Made by a program: the position numbers and the translations under genes. Source: a virus. From it: a DNA stretch of 64,000 nt. Of the stretch, positions 48,086 through 55,941 are shown in pieces (within the stretch, counting starts at the first letter, position 1; each line of letters opens with the position of its first letter). Under the pieces are notes generated by a model. It did no database searches, had not been told where the DNA came from, and saw only the letters and a list, made by a program, of their open reading frames with translations. The stretch lies in the IMG/VR virus record IMGVR_UViG_3300028844_005216, positions 20,269 through 84,268 of that record; one strand, written 5' to 3'.

Positions 48086-48268
48086 TCATTTATTCTTTCG
48101 ATCTTCCTTCCGTTTTTTCGCCACCACATATCTACGCTCTTGACGATTTAGATATATGAGATCCTCGGGCAAAAGATTATTCCAAGTATCGTCTCGCCAA
48201 GAAATCCGTTCTGCTGATTGACCTCTGTTATAATTAGCATTCTTCTTCGCTACCAGCTTTTTTCTCAT
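48086..48268 (-). CDS. Small basic protein inside the tRNA cluster
   Basis: 60 residues from ATG 48268 (MRKKLVAKKNANYNRGQS), chosen because AAGGA is 8 nt upstream. Very basic ends around SWRDDTWNNLLPEDLIYLNR. Possible RNA-binding protein, given charge and place between tRNA genes; no family recognised. Confidence 0.55.
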   Translation of the reverse strand: MRKKLVAKKNANYNRGQSAERISWRDDTWNNLLPEDLIYLNRQERRYVVAKKRKEDRKNK

Positions 48269-48295
48269 AATCATTATCCTTATCAAATTAAAAAA

Positions 48296-48370
48296 TGGAG
48301 CCTTCTATCCGACTTGAACGGATGACCTGCTCATTACAAGTGAGCTGCTCTACCACTGAGCTAAGAAGGC
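48296..48370 (-). tRNA. tRNA-Thr (anticodon UGU)
   Basis: Acceptor GCCTTCT/AGAAGGC, anticodon stem GCTCA/TGAGC with loop CTTGTAA, T-loop GTTCAAGTC, encoded CCA. 75 nt. Confidence 0.95.
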
Positions 48371-48378
48371 ATTAAAAA

Positions 48379-48465
48379 TGGTGGAGGGAGGAGGATTTGA
48401 ACCTCCGTAGGCATTATGCCAGCAGATTTACAGTCTGCCCCGTTTAACCGCTTCGGTATCCCTCC
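48379..48465 (-). tRNA. tRNA-Tyr (anticodon GUA)
   Basis: 87 nt with long variable arm, acceptor GGAGGGA/TCCCTCC, anticodon stem GCAGA/TCTGC with loop CTGTAAA, T-loop GGTTCAAATCC, encoded CCA. 8 nt from tRNA-Thr. Confidence 0.94.
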
Positions 48466-48475
48466 GATAATCATG

Positions 48476-48871
48476 TTAGCTATTGAACTTAGATATTCGA
48501 TGTTTCAATTCAGAACTACTCCACCCATGACCCCTTGGAATAATTTCAATATCAATATCCAAATCGCTACCCGTAAAATCATTTCGATCTTTATAGTCTT
48601 CGCCTAAGAAACGAACACTCGGCGCTAGAGCTATTAACAATGTTTCAAGTTCATGCTCATGTTGATATACTACAATTTCATCTACATACTTGCAGGCTTG
48701 CAATTGTAAAAATCTTTCGGAAACCAATTGTACGACCACGTTCTTATGTGCTGGAAATGTGTGAAAGGCAGCGATCAAATGATCACACCGCTCGCTCGCA
48801 TATCTCAAAGCACACACATGACCCGGATGAAGTAAGTCCCAACACGAAGCAATTATTCCAGTTTTCATCAA
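48476..48871 (-). CDS. Cytidylyltransferase-like protein (TagD type)
   Basis: 131 residues. MKTGIIASCWDLLHPGHVCAL with HPGH at 15-18 and FLGEDYKDRNDFTG, then IIPRGHGWSSSELKHRI replacing RTxGxSTT. Same fold as glycerol-3-phosphate cytidylyltransferase, activating a phosphorylated polyol or sugar. Could supply a CDP-linked precursor for the phage glycan system; this is inference. Embedded between tRNA genes. Confidence 0.75.
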   Translation of the reverse strand: MMKTGIIASCWDLLHPGHVCALRYASERCDHLIAAFHTFPAHKNVVVQLVSERFLQLQACKYVDEIVVYQHEHELETLLIALAPSVRFLGEDYKDRNDFTGSDLDIDIEIIPRGHGWSSSELKHRISKFNS

Positions 48872-48895
48872 TCATCTCCATATTAAATTAAAAAA

Positions 48896-48971
48896 TGGTG
48901 AACCCCCTGAGACTCGAACTCAGAACCTAAAGGTTAAAAGCCTTTTGCTCTACCAATTGAGCTAGGGGTCC
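48896..48971 (-). tRNA. tRNA-Lys (anticodon UUU)
   Basis: Acceptor GGACCCC/GGGGTTC (one G-U pair), anticodon stem AAAGG/CCTTT with loop CTTTTAA, T-loop GTTCGAGTC, encoded CCA. Confidence 0.93.
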
Positions 48972-48974
48972 ACA

Positions 48975-49051
48975 TGGCACACCCGATAGGACTTGAACCT
49001 ATGACCTACTGCTTAGAAGGCAGTTGCTCTATCCATCTGAGCTACGGGTGC
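48975..49051 (-). tRNA. tRNA-Arg (anticodon UCU)
   Basis: Acceptor GCACCCG/CGGGTGT (one G-U), anticodon stem ACTGC/GCAGT with loop CTTCTAA, T-loop GTTCAAGTC, encoded CCA. 3 nt from tRNA-Lys. Confidence 0.94.
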
Positions 49052-49054
49052 GTA

Positions 49055-49213
49055 TTAGTAGATCTTCCTCACTAAAGAGGTTTGATCCGAATCACATAAT
49101 GGACAAACAAAACTAAAGCTATCTTCACCATGTGCATTTTCTTGAACATCAACAAATTCTACATCTCGTGTGTCTTGCCATTCATCACAATCTCCACACC
49201 AACATTCATTCAT
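49055..49213 (-). CDS. Tiny zinc-ribbon protein (52 aa)
   Basis: MNECWCGDCDEWQ gives the first knuckle (Cys 4, 6, 9) and FVCPLCDSD the second. Highly acidic. ATG overlaps the upstream stop (ATGA), and the ORF ends 4 nt before the tRNA-Arg 5' end. Function unknown. Confidence 0.6.
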   Translation of the reverse strand: MNECWCGDCDEWQDTRDVEFVDVQENAHGEDSFSFVCPLCDSDQTSLVRKIY

Positions 49214-49410
49214 GACGGACCCTTCATCCAACTTTCATCATCATCATCATAAGGATCTTCATGATCGAAAACTTCACCGAAAAATTCACTCATATCCAAT
49301 CGAACTCTATTAAGTGCTAACTTCAAGTGAGAAATATCATCTGGATCAGAAAGATTTTCAAGAACCACAAGCACTGGATCTAGAAGTTCTTCAATAATAG
49401 CAGTCTTCAT
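49210..49410 (-). CDS. Small acidic helical protein
   Basis: 66 residues. MKTAIIEELLDPVLVVLENL, then HLKLALNRVRLDMSEFFGEV and a tail DPYDDDDESW. Helical, acidic, with no known motif. ATGA-type overlaps on both sides. Confidence 0.6.
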   Translation of the reverse strand: MKTAIIEELLDPVLVVLENLSDPDDISHLKLALNRVRLDMSEFFGEVFDHEDPYDDDDESWMKGPS

Positions 49411-49607
49411 TCTGGGTATCCTCCGATATCCTCAAGCTCTCGATTCATATCTTCTAGCAGAGAGGCAACGATAATGTGTGCAGTATGTAAAACAGAATCC
49501 GATTCAGGGTCTACAATCTCATCCCTGAAAATGGATAGTTCTGATTCAATCCTATTGATTGAATTCTCTACTATATATCGAATATTGGGGACATTCATTT
49601 TACTCAT
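49407..49607 (-). CDS. Small helical protein, unknown
   Basis: 66 residues from ATG 49607, which overlaps the upstream stop; the longer frame to 49682 runs inside that gene. NVPNIRYIVENSINRIESEL and HTAHIIVASLLEDMNRELE are amphipathic helices. Function unknown. Confidence 0.6.
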   Translation of the reverse strand: MSKMNVPNIRYIVENSINRIESELSIFRDEIVDPESDSVLHTAHIIVASLLEDMNRELEDIGGYPE

Positions 49608-49989
49608 TCTCCTTCTTAATACCGATCTTGTTGAGAACCCGAAGTCTATTAATATGATTCTCGTCATGGTTTTCGTAATCATTGTGAGAGTGTCGTTTAA
49701 TCGTAGCCTTTACGATATAACAACAATCAACTTCAAGGGGATCATCCCCGTGTTTAATGTCATCAGAGAAACTAATGAAAAGATTGTTGCCCTCATCAAC
49801 AAACTTAAATACGCTGTATCCCTGTCTCGTAGAGTTCACCGAAAGAAATTTCAAAAACATGTTCCGGCGATCACCAGTCTCGTACATTGGAATCGATTTT
49901 CTAGGTGTGTCACCGAGATTGGTGTAAAAAGGACGAGTGACGGAAATTCCATCATAATCCGTTTCAATAAAAGCAGAAGCAGCAGACAT
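49600..49989 (-). CDS. Hypothetical protein
   Basis: 129 residues: MSAASAFIETDYDGISVTRP, then YETGDRRNMFLKFLSVNSTRQGY, FKFVDEGNNLFISFSDD and a His/Asn-rich tail (RHSHNDYENHDENH). Looks like a small beta-sheet domain. It follows the CobS-like gene, so may belong to the same unit. No family recognised. Confidence 0.55.
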   Translation of the reverse strand: MSAASAFIETDYDGISVTRPFYTNLGDTPRKSIPMYETGDRRNMFLKFLSVNSTRQGYSVFKFVDEGNNLFISFSDDIKHGDDPLEVDCCYIVKATIKRHSHNDYENHDENHINRLRVLNKIGIKKENE

Positions 49990-50042
49990 ATAATCAAATC
50001 TCCAAAGATGTTATGCGTGATAGTAGCGGCAGAACCGATGAA

Positions 50043-51272
50043 CTAGAAGGGAGCAATGTCAACACTCGCAGTCGATTCAGCAGGAGCATCAGAATCAGCA
50101 ACCACTTCAGTCGGAGCGTTAGCATCGGCATCAATCTTCTTATAAAGATCAACAAACGATTCCTTCGTTTCCTCATCGAACCGAGCAACACAAAGCTCGA
50201 CTGCCTTGAGACGATCACCGAAGATCGAGAACGCCTTGGCAATGTGAATCAATCGACGAGTCGCAATGATCTCGTCAACCCCACCATCGAAGAACGTCTT
50301 ACGAATGGTGTCTGCCCAACTAACAAGCAGACCAGCAAACTCATTATCCTCGACACCGAGAATCTTGAGTTCCTTCGCAACGATCTTCTTCTCAACAGTC
50401 ATCGAAGGATAGGATTGTTCAAACGTAATCGGGAACCGCTCAAGGAACGCTTCGTTCAGTACGTTAGTTCCGATGAAGCGACCAGCCTCATCACCCTTAC
50501 CCTTAGTGTTTGCAGTAGCAACAATGTTGAAACCCGGAGCAGGCTCAACCACTTCACCAATCTTCTTGAGAAAGAGAGGCTTGCCTTCAAGCACCGGCTG
50601 GAGACACATGATCTTATTAGAAGCAAGATCAATTTCGTCGAGAAGCAAAACAGCACCACGCTCCATTGCTTCCGTCACCGGACCCTTCTGATAAACGGTC
50701 TGTCCGTCAATCAATCGGAAGCCACCGATCAAATCATCCTCATCGGTTTCGATGGTAAGGTTGACGCGAATGCATTCACGACCAGCCTTGGCACATGCCT
50801 GCTCAACACCGAACGTCTTACCGTTACCGGAAAGACCAGTGATGAACATCGGGTAGAACATTTCCGAAGAAATGATCGTATGCCAATCAGCGAAAGAACC
50901 AAAGGGAACGAAGTTCTTCGACTTCGCCGGAACCAGACCATCAAGCAACTGGGACCGAACCGAAGAAGTACCGTCAGCAGAATCATCTGCATCAGCAACC
51001 GGAGTAGCAACTACTTTCTTGGATACCTTCTTCTTGGCTACCCGCTTAACAGCAGGAGCAGAAGAACCACCCTCAAATTGAGCCGGGACCGAATAAAGTC
51101 CGCGACCAGCAGCAAACTTGCCACCCATCAACCAAGTCGGAATAGGAAGATCGTTATCCTCGCAGAGCGACATAACTTGCGCTCGTGTGATCGTCGATCC
51201 AAACTCTTTCGTCGCAACAGCGATGAAAGCATTCTTATCAGCGATAGTAGCACGACCTTGACGATTAGACAT
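50043..51272 (-). CDS. MoxR/CobS-like AAA+ ATPase
   Basis: 409 residues from ATG 51272 (MSNRQGRATIADK), with AAGGT upstream. N-terminal small domain and Ala/Lys-rich linker, then AAA+ core: Walker A GLSGNGKT (146-153), TIETDEDDLIGGFRLIDGQ, Walker B AVLLLDEIDLAS, sensor FNIVATANTKG, and ERFPITFEQS. Strong CobS/MoxR style. CobS partners with CobT in cobalt insertion for B12; MoxR ATPases partner with VWA proteins as chaperones. The next gene encodes a matching VWA partner. Confidence 0.85.
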   Translation of the reverse strand: MSNRQGRATIADKNAFIAVATKEFGSTITRAQVMSLCEDNDLPIPTWLMGGKFAAGRGLYSVPAQFEGGSSAPAVKRVAKKKVSKKVVATPVADADDSADGTSSVRSQLLDGLVPAKSKNFVPFGSFADWHTIISSEMFYPMFITGLSGNGKTFGVEQACAKAGRECIRVNLTIETDEDDLIGGFRLIDGQTVYQKGPVTEAMERGAVLLLDEIDLASNKIMCLQPVLEGKPLFLKKIGEVVEPAPGFNIVATANTKGKGDEAGRFIGTNVLNEAFLERFPITFEQSYPSMTVEKKIVAKELKILGVEDNEFAGLLVSWADTIRKTFFDGGVDEIIATRRLIHIAKAFSIFGDRLKAVELCVARFDEETKESFVDLYKKIDADANAPTEVVADSDAPAESTASVDIAPF

Positions 51273-51330
51273 ATTATACATTACCTTTTTTTATTGAAAT
51301 ACAAACTAACATTAAGTGAAACAAAGTTTA

Positions 51331-53820
51331 CTAAGAGATAGTCTCAATAAACTTCTTGAGCAGGACTCGGGACTTGATCTTGCCCTTGGAACCCTTTTTG
51401 AATGCCGAGCGAATCTGCCCAACCTTCGCACCATGAGCAACCGAATCGAGAGGATTGCTGTCATCAGTATTCAGAGAAGAACCACCCTGAATAGCGAACC
51501 TAACATCGTAACCATCACAACCAGTCACGACTGCGCCATCCCGTTTCAAGACAGCATAGGATTCATCAGCCACTTCATGATCATTAACGATCCTCCTCAA
51601 TTCGTTCTTGGCATTGCGACCATTTGAAGGAAGGACATAGAACCCAACGATACGAACATCGGTGCGTGCCTTCATACCATCAAGAATGAACGCAGTCTGA
51701 TCAGAGCGACCATAACGACGACCCGAAAGTTTCATCGTTTTGCGTGTCAGTTCATCATAAAGATACTGAAATTCAGCACCATAAGAACCAAGAGAAGCTG
51801 GAACCAGACCACCATCTTCACTAAAGGCAGCACGATAGTACAGAGGGTTAGAATCTCCGTCGCTCAGAATAACAAGGTTGCAAATCTGAACACCAGTCTT
51901 ATCACGAAAATCATTGATTAGACCAGAAGCCAAAATCAAAGCATCGTTTAGCGGAGTAGACCCCAATTGATCAGAGTCTACCATTCTCATGTAATACTTA
52001 TTAGTCCAATTGCAATCGTTTCGGCTAGTATAGTTTGACCAAAATTCCTTCATGAAGAAGATATATTCAAGAGCCTTCTTAAACATACCAGCCTTCAAGT
52101 CAGAAGAGATGAACTCCCGAAGATAAACCTCATTATCAAGCATCACATCATCAGGCAAGTAATTCGGAAATGCATTATCCGCAGACCCCCCCCATTGACG
52201 CATAAACGAATCATTGAAACCATACACCCTGAATGGAATCTGAACACGCTTGCAGAACAGAACCAGATTGATCAACTGCTCCAGAGTACCAGCCATGTTA
52301 GGCTGCATGGAACCCGAAAGATCCAGCATCATAATCATGCCATGATTCTTAGCATCAGGCATGATTGACTTGCGAAGGAAAAGATCCTCCTCATACTTGT
52401 AAGCATGAAGTTTGCCAACGTTGATAACACCCGTCCGAGAAGTCGAAGAGCGACGATGCTGGTCAGCAGCTTTCTTCATATCAAACTCTTTCGCCATCAA
52501 AGAGACGACAGGCTTGACAGAAGAAACATACTTCGCACACTCAGCCGAAAGCTCAGCCTGAAAAGCAGCGACATTATTTTCGCCATTATTACCCAAGTGG
52601 TATTCCTGCTTTGCGACAAACTCCTCAAGAATGCGCTTCGTATCATGAACATGCTTAGTATAATCAACTCGATCAAACGGAATAGCACATCGTGTAGTAG
52701 AGGCACCAAGTTTATCAGAAAGCGACTCTGCATTCTCGCGACTAGCCTCGTCGGTCTTGGACGCCGGTTCATAGTCAGGATTGAAAGCATCACCCTTGCC
52801 AGCATCACCCGTAGTCACATCGCCGCCGCTGTCCTCGTCGCCATCATCGTCTGAATCGGAGTCGGAAGAATCATCACCCTCATCGTCATCCTCATCAGCA
52901 TCGGAACCAGAACTTGCCGAATCAGCATCACCCTCATCATCACCCTCATCATCACCGTTAGGCGTGATTGTGTCAGAAGAAAAATCACCCTCGTCATCCG
53001 AATCATCAGACGATTTATTATCATCAGAAGACTTGTTATCATCAGGAGAATCAGAATCACCTTCATCAGAAGAGTCGCCATCACTAGAACCAGAATCAGA
53101 ATCATCAGGCTCACCATCTTCATCAGGCTCACCATCTTCGCAAGGTGCACCTTGGGTATCCTGATCATCCTCGTCCTGATTGTCCAACATATATTCGTAA
53201 ATATCATTGGCAAGAGCAACCGCTTCATCGAACGACTCAAGAGCATAGCCTCGATCAAGGAAGCTAAGCTCATCGTCATTATGGAACGGAATCATAGAAG
53301 CAAGATCCGAACCACACTTGAAACGAATGTTGAGACGATCAGCAACGTTGCCATTAGCAGCAACGTCGGCAAGCGAGTCGCCGAAGAAGCCCGCATCAAT
53401 CAATCGCTTGTAACCTTCGCTGAAGTCAGATCGAAGACCGGGATACTTGCGCTTAACACGCTTCTCAATCCGAACGTCCTCAGTCACATTGAGAATCGAA
53501 CGATACCCATTGCTCTCGATATACTCAGCAGGAATCAATGCACTACCAAACGCATCAACTGGAGTGTATAGCGCGTGACCAATCTCATGACCCGCGAAGA
53601 GAAGATAGCAAACCTTCGGCATATCTTTAAAAGCCGGAAGAGTCAGCGTCCGAGTTTTTGTGTTGAACATCGCAGTATGAGCAGAAGGATCATGAATAAC
53701 ATTCAAATCCTCGGTGGCAAACAACCGCGCAAGCTGATTGAGAGCGTCGATGTTAACTGGATTGCGGTAATAAGCAGTACGTTCATCCGAAGTGAGTAGC
53801 GCGTCAGAGTTGAAATTCAC
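51331..53820 (-). CDS. CobT-like VWA protein with N-terminal HExxH metalloprotease-like domain
   Basis: 829 residues, GTG start 53820 with AAAGG upstream. N-terminal part has AGHEIGHALYTP (His78, Glu79, His82) and ILNVTEDVRIEKRVKRKYPG, a zincin-type pattern. Residues about 220-365 are a very acidic Asp/Glu/Ser linker. The C-terminal VWA domain has the MIDAS DLSGSM (near residue 499), STPLNDAL and LSDGDSN. This layout resembles CobT and other VWA partners of MoxR ATPases. Cobalt chelation, protein remodelling or proteolysis are all possible. Confidence 0.8.
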   Translation of the reverse strand: MNFNSDALLTSDERTAYYRNPVNIDALNQLARLFATEDLNVIHDPSAHTAMFNTKTRTLTLPAFKDMPKVCYLLFAGHEIGHALYTPVDAFGSALIPAEYIESNGYRSILNVTEDVRIEKRVKRKYPGLRSDFSEGYKRLIDAGFFGDSLADVAANGNVADRLNIRFKCGSDLASMIPFHNDDELSFLDRGYALESFDEAVALANDIYEYMLDNQDEDDQDTQGAPCEDGEPDEDGEPDDSDSGSSDGDSSDEGDSDSPDDNKSSDDNKSSDDSDDEGDFSSDTITPNGDDEGDDEGDADSASSGSDADEDDDEGDDSSDSDSDDDGDEDSGGDVTTGDAGKGDAFNPDYEPASKTDEASRENAESLSDKLGASTTRCAIPFDRVDYTKHVHDTKRILEEFVAKQEYHLGNNGENNVAAFQAELSAECAKYVSSVKPVVSLMAKEFDMKKAADQHRRSSTSRTGVINVGKLHAYKYEEDLFLRKSIMPDAKNHGMIMMLDLSGSMQPNMAGTLEQLINLVLFCKRVQIPFRVYGFNDSFMRQWGGSADNAFPNYLPDDVMLDNEVYLREFISSDLKAGMFKKALEYIFFMKEFWSNYTSRNDCNWTNKYYMRMVDSDQLGSTPLNDALILASGLINDFRDKTGVQICNLVILSDGDSNPLYYRAAFSEDGGLVPASLGSYGAEFQYLYDELTRKTMKLSGRRYGRSDQTAFILDGMKARTDVRIVGFYVLPSNGRNAKNELRRIVNDHEVADESYAVLKRDGAVVTGCDGYDVRFAIQGGSSLNTDDSNPLDSVAHGAKVGQIRSAFKKGSKGKIKSRVLLKKFIETIS

Positions 53821-53877
53821 GAGTAAAACCTTTAATGAAAGAAACGAAAAGAAAAGAAAAACCAGAGAGGCTAGGAA

Positions 53878-54345
53878 CTAACGAAGCGACCGCGAGGCGC
53901 GAACCATGTTATCATGCGCTCGTCGCGACTTGTCTAGAGAGTTGACACCAGAACCACCAGAGACACGAACCTTACTGGATCGCTTGAATCCCGCAGAAGT
54001 TCTAGTCGGAAGAACTTCAATAGAACCCCCGTTGGCTAGGAAAGCTCGCATCGACTTGGAATCAGAAGAACCAGAAGACAACCGAAGAGTGTAATCGGCA
54101 GAAGCGCGAGTGACTCGCTTCGCTGCTTTGGGAAAAACAAGGGACTTGAATTCGACCCGCGCAGTCCGAACCTTGGAAGCATCGACAGCAGCAGCGCGTC
54201 GGATGTTAGTCGCGATGGCTCGCTTGATCGCAGCAGGACGATGGTGAAGGGGAAGCGCAAGAATACGCTCCGCGCCTGCTAGAGAATCATCGCCAATAGC
54301 AAGCAAGATATCGGCAAGGGTGGTAAAGCGGGAAATGACGTACAT
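53878..54345 (-). CDS. Hypothetical basic protein, first gene of the AAA/VWA operon
   Basis: 155 residues from ATG 54345 (MYVISRFTTLADILLAIGDD), with GAGGAG upstream. Arg/Ala/Ser-rich and strongly basic (RRAAAVDASKVRTARVEF; KRSSKVRVSGGSG; RRAHDNMVRASRSLR). Higher G+C than neighbours. Lies behind a sigma70-like promoter and before the VWA gene. Function unknown. Confidence 0.6.
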   Translation of the reverse strand: MYVISRFTTLADILLAIGDDSLAGAERILALPLHHRPAAIKRAIATNIRRAAAVDASKVRTARVEFKSLVFPKAAKRVTRASADYTLRLSSGSSDSKSMRAFLANGGSIEVLPTRTSAGFKRSSKVRVSGGSGVNSLDKSRRAHDNMVRASRSLR

Positions 54346-54374
54346 GGTGATTTTTCTCCTCAATCAACAAACAA

Positions 54375-54403
54375 ATTATACCGCAGCATACCCTCTAGGG
54401 CAA
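54375..54403 (-). promoter_or_regulatory. Sigma70-type promoter of the AAA/VWA operon
   Basis: Coding strand TTGCCC (54403-54398), 17-nt spacer, TATAAT (54380-54375), 30 nt before the ATG at 54345. Perfect -10 box; early expression is likely for this operon. Confidence 0.7.
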
Positions 54404-54528
54404 TAGGTTTATCCCCCACGGGGGAAAATAGTTGGTTTGTAAGTGGTTGATTTTATTGAGGAATTAGACTTTCTTTTCTAGGGGCTCTGTGTTGAGTCTC
54501 AGAGCTTCCCTCGGGGGATAAAAGACGC

Positions 54529-54566
54529 AAAAAAGGGTCACGGGGAGCGTTTCCCCCATGACCCTA
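54529..54566 (-). terminator. Intrinsic terminator
   Basis: Coding strand AGGGTCA-t-GGGG ... CCCC-g-TGACCCT followed by TTTTTT. Stem of 11 pairs with one internal mismatch. Second of two terminators that stop the late transcript coming from 55 kb. Confidence 0.85.
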
Positions 54567-54704
54567 AATGTAAGCACCAGTTTTCTTTGTCAAGTGGCCT
54601 AAATACTTTTAAATGTTGCCAAAAAACTATTATATATATTATAGAGTTTCTAAAGAAAATCCTTGAAACTCATATGGTTCAAGAAAACAACATGATCAAA
54701 TAAA

Positions 54705-54749
54705 TAAAAACGTTGATCCAACGGATCAACAATCGTCCGAAGGACGATT
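54705..54749 (-). terminator. Tandem-hairpin terminator
   Basis: Coding strand has two adjacent perfect hairpins, AATCGTCC-TTC-GGACGATT and GTTGATCC-GTT-GGATCAAC, each with 8-bp stems and 3-nt loops, directly joined and followed by GTTTTTATTT. The doubled form is unusual. Confidence 0.75.
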
Positions 54750-54969
54750 TCTTTAGAAAAAGATTTTGCTCATCCCAATCCTAATCGAATAACCACTTAA
54801 AGTACGTTTCGGTAAACTCCGATAACGTCTCCTTCTGCATCTCCGCATTGTGCATTCTCCCACATTCAACTTTCGCGTACTATCACGCCTAACACTCGTA
54901 GCATCATTCGATAACTACAAGTGTATGTAGAAGATTTTATAAAAAAACTCTATGAACTTCTGGTTAAGT

Positions 54970-55332
54970 TTACGCTTTATCTATAAACTTGAATGCTAAA
55001 TCCACTAACCAAATCACCGCAGAAAATAAAACGGCAATTACTGAGAATGCTGTATATATTTTTATTTTAATTTTAGTGAGTTCATCCGTAAGATCAAACA
55101 CCCGGTTTTCCAATTCTTCAATAGATTCCGAGTGATCTTTGGAGTGGTGTACACTTGACGATAAAGATCTTTTAAATTCCTCAATATCATCTTTCGTCAT
55201 TGTACCAATTCCAGAGAGAGATATAATGGTTTGCAAATTACGCAATTTGTGTTTCAAATCTTTCAGCTCTTGTTCTAAAGCACCAAATTCTCGATCTGTA
55301 ACAGATATAGATTTCTGCTCTGGGCTCGACAT
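54970..55332 (-). CDS. Coiled-coil protein with C-terminal TM helix
   Basis: 120 residues. EFGALEQELKDLKHKLRNLQ and SESIEELENRVFDLTDELTK are coiled coils; the C-terminus IYTAFSVIAVLFSAVIWLVDLAF is a TM helix. Tail-anchored with the coil on one side, possibly lysis- or virion-related. An exact TATAAATA late promoter lies 37 nt upstream. Confidence 0.65.
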   Translation of the reverse strand: MSSPEQKSISVTDREFGALEQELKDLKHKLRNLQTIISLSGIGTMTKDDIEEFKRSLSSSVHHSKDHSESIEELENRVFDLTDELTKIKIKIYTAFSVIAVLFSAVIWLVDLAFKFIDKA

Positions 55333-55368
55333 CCCTTTATCCTTTATATGTATACGACAATTAAACCA

Positions 55369-55376
55369 TATTTATA
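55369..55376 (-). promoter_or_regulatory. T4-type late promoter TATAAATA
   Basis: Exact TATAAATA on the minus strand, 37 nt before the ATG at 55332, in the 65-nt gap after the 55398-55799 gene. Confidence 0.75.
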
Positions 55377-55397
55377 TAATGAACTAAGGGTTTTCCC

Positions 55398-55799
55398 TTA
55401 CTTTATTCTTCGCTCAATAATATTTTGAAACTCAGGGTAAATAGAAAGATGCTCGGTCAGATTTCTGATATCCTTTGATACATTCAATAGAACTCGTTCA
55501 TCCAACCGATCATCTTTAATAGAACTCAATAGTGCAGTAATGACCTTTGCATTTTCTACAAGATCTGCGTGTTTTTCGGAAAGTGATTTAGACTGAGGAC
55601 AGGTGCCACCTCGATTTTCAATAAGAGTTCTAGTAACGGTTTGCATGAAATCTTTTGTAATCTTTCCACTGACCTGACCATTAACATCTCTGTATTGATT
55701 TCGATTCTCATTAAAATTTTTATCTTCGGCGGTCAGTCTATTTGTGTTAATAGGCTCCTCGCCATTCATCATTCTGAAAGTATCTTCTAAAGATGCCAT
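55398..55799 (-). CDS. Hypothetical late-region protein
   Basis: 133 residues. MASLEDTFRMMNGEEPINTN, a polar N-rich middle (NFNENRNQYRDVNGQ), GKITKDFMQTVTRTLIENRG, then helices HADLVENAKVITALLSSI and LLNVSKDIRNLTEHLSIYPEF. Small helical protein of a size and late position similar to small terminase subunits, but no convincing match. ATG follows the upstream TAA directly. Confidence 0.55.
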   Translation of the reverse strand: MASLEDTFRMMNGEEPINTNRLTAEDKNFNENRNQYRDVNGQVSGKITKDFMQTVTRTLIENRGGTCPQSKSLSEKHADLVENAKVITALLSSIKDDRLDERVLLNVSKDIRNLTEHLSIYPEFQNIIERRIK

Positions 55800-55940
55800 T
55801 TAAGCACCCTCTACTTCGTCAAGATGATCCATCCAGTCATCCCCATACTTCTCTCGCAAACGCTTAATTGTCTCGTTAATTTCTTCGCCAACTCCATCAT
55901 CCTCTCCATAAATTTCTTGTATAATTTTCTTTCCTGACAT
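55800..55940 (-). CDS. Small acidic protein (46 aa)
   Basis: MSGKKIIQEIYGEDDGVGEE, then INETIKRLREKYGDDWMDHLDEVEGA. GGAGG lies 9 nt before the ATG, and the TAA is directly followed by the ATG of the next gene, so translation is coupled. Helical and acidic. Unknown function. Confidence 0.65.
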   Translation of the reverse strand: MSGKKIIQEIYGEDDGVGEEINETIKRLREKYGDDWMDHLDEVEGA

Positions 55941-55941
55941 A

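Larger units (their letters stand above)
54364..54969. other. 606-bp gap: promoter, two terminators and extra hairpins
   Basis: Besides the listed promoter and terminators, the gap holds a CCCCC/GGGGG hairpin (54413-54424), a hairpin AGGG-GCTCTG/CAGAGC-CCCT (54480-54511) and an A+T-rich run (54610-54650). Only tiny ORFs occur; the most protein-like is a 24-codon minus frame (54855-54781, MHNAEMQKETLSEF) without a good SD. It looks like an insulating junction between the early AAA/VWA operon and late genes. An origin or transcript-processing site cannot be excluded. Confidence 0.5.

Noticed and set aside
50013-51341. A 442-codon plus-strand ORF opposite the CobS-like gene
   Set aside because: It is a shadow of the G+C-richer minus gene: low-complexity Arg/Ser/Leu translation, no SD, and the minus frame has all AAA+ motifs.
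52781-53164. Plus-strand ORF rich in Ser/Pro/Glu runs
   Set aside because: Antisense image of the Asp/Glu/Ser acidic linker of the VWA protein; no independent start or motif.
52815-53170. Short tandem repeats suggesting a microsatellite or CRISPR-like array
   Set aside because: They are GAT/TCA-type codon repeats coding for the acidic linker in frame; no spacers or regular repeat unit.
54567-54603. TTGACA-like -35 on the minus strand at 54588-54593
   Set aside because: No TATAAT-like box at 15-19 nt, and it faces directly into a terminator.
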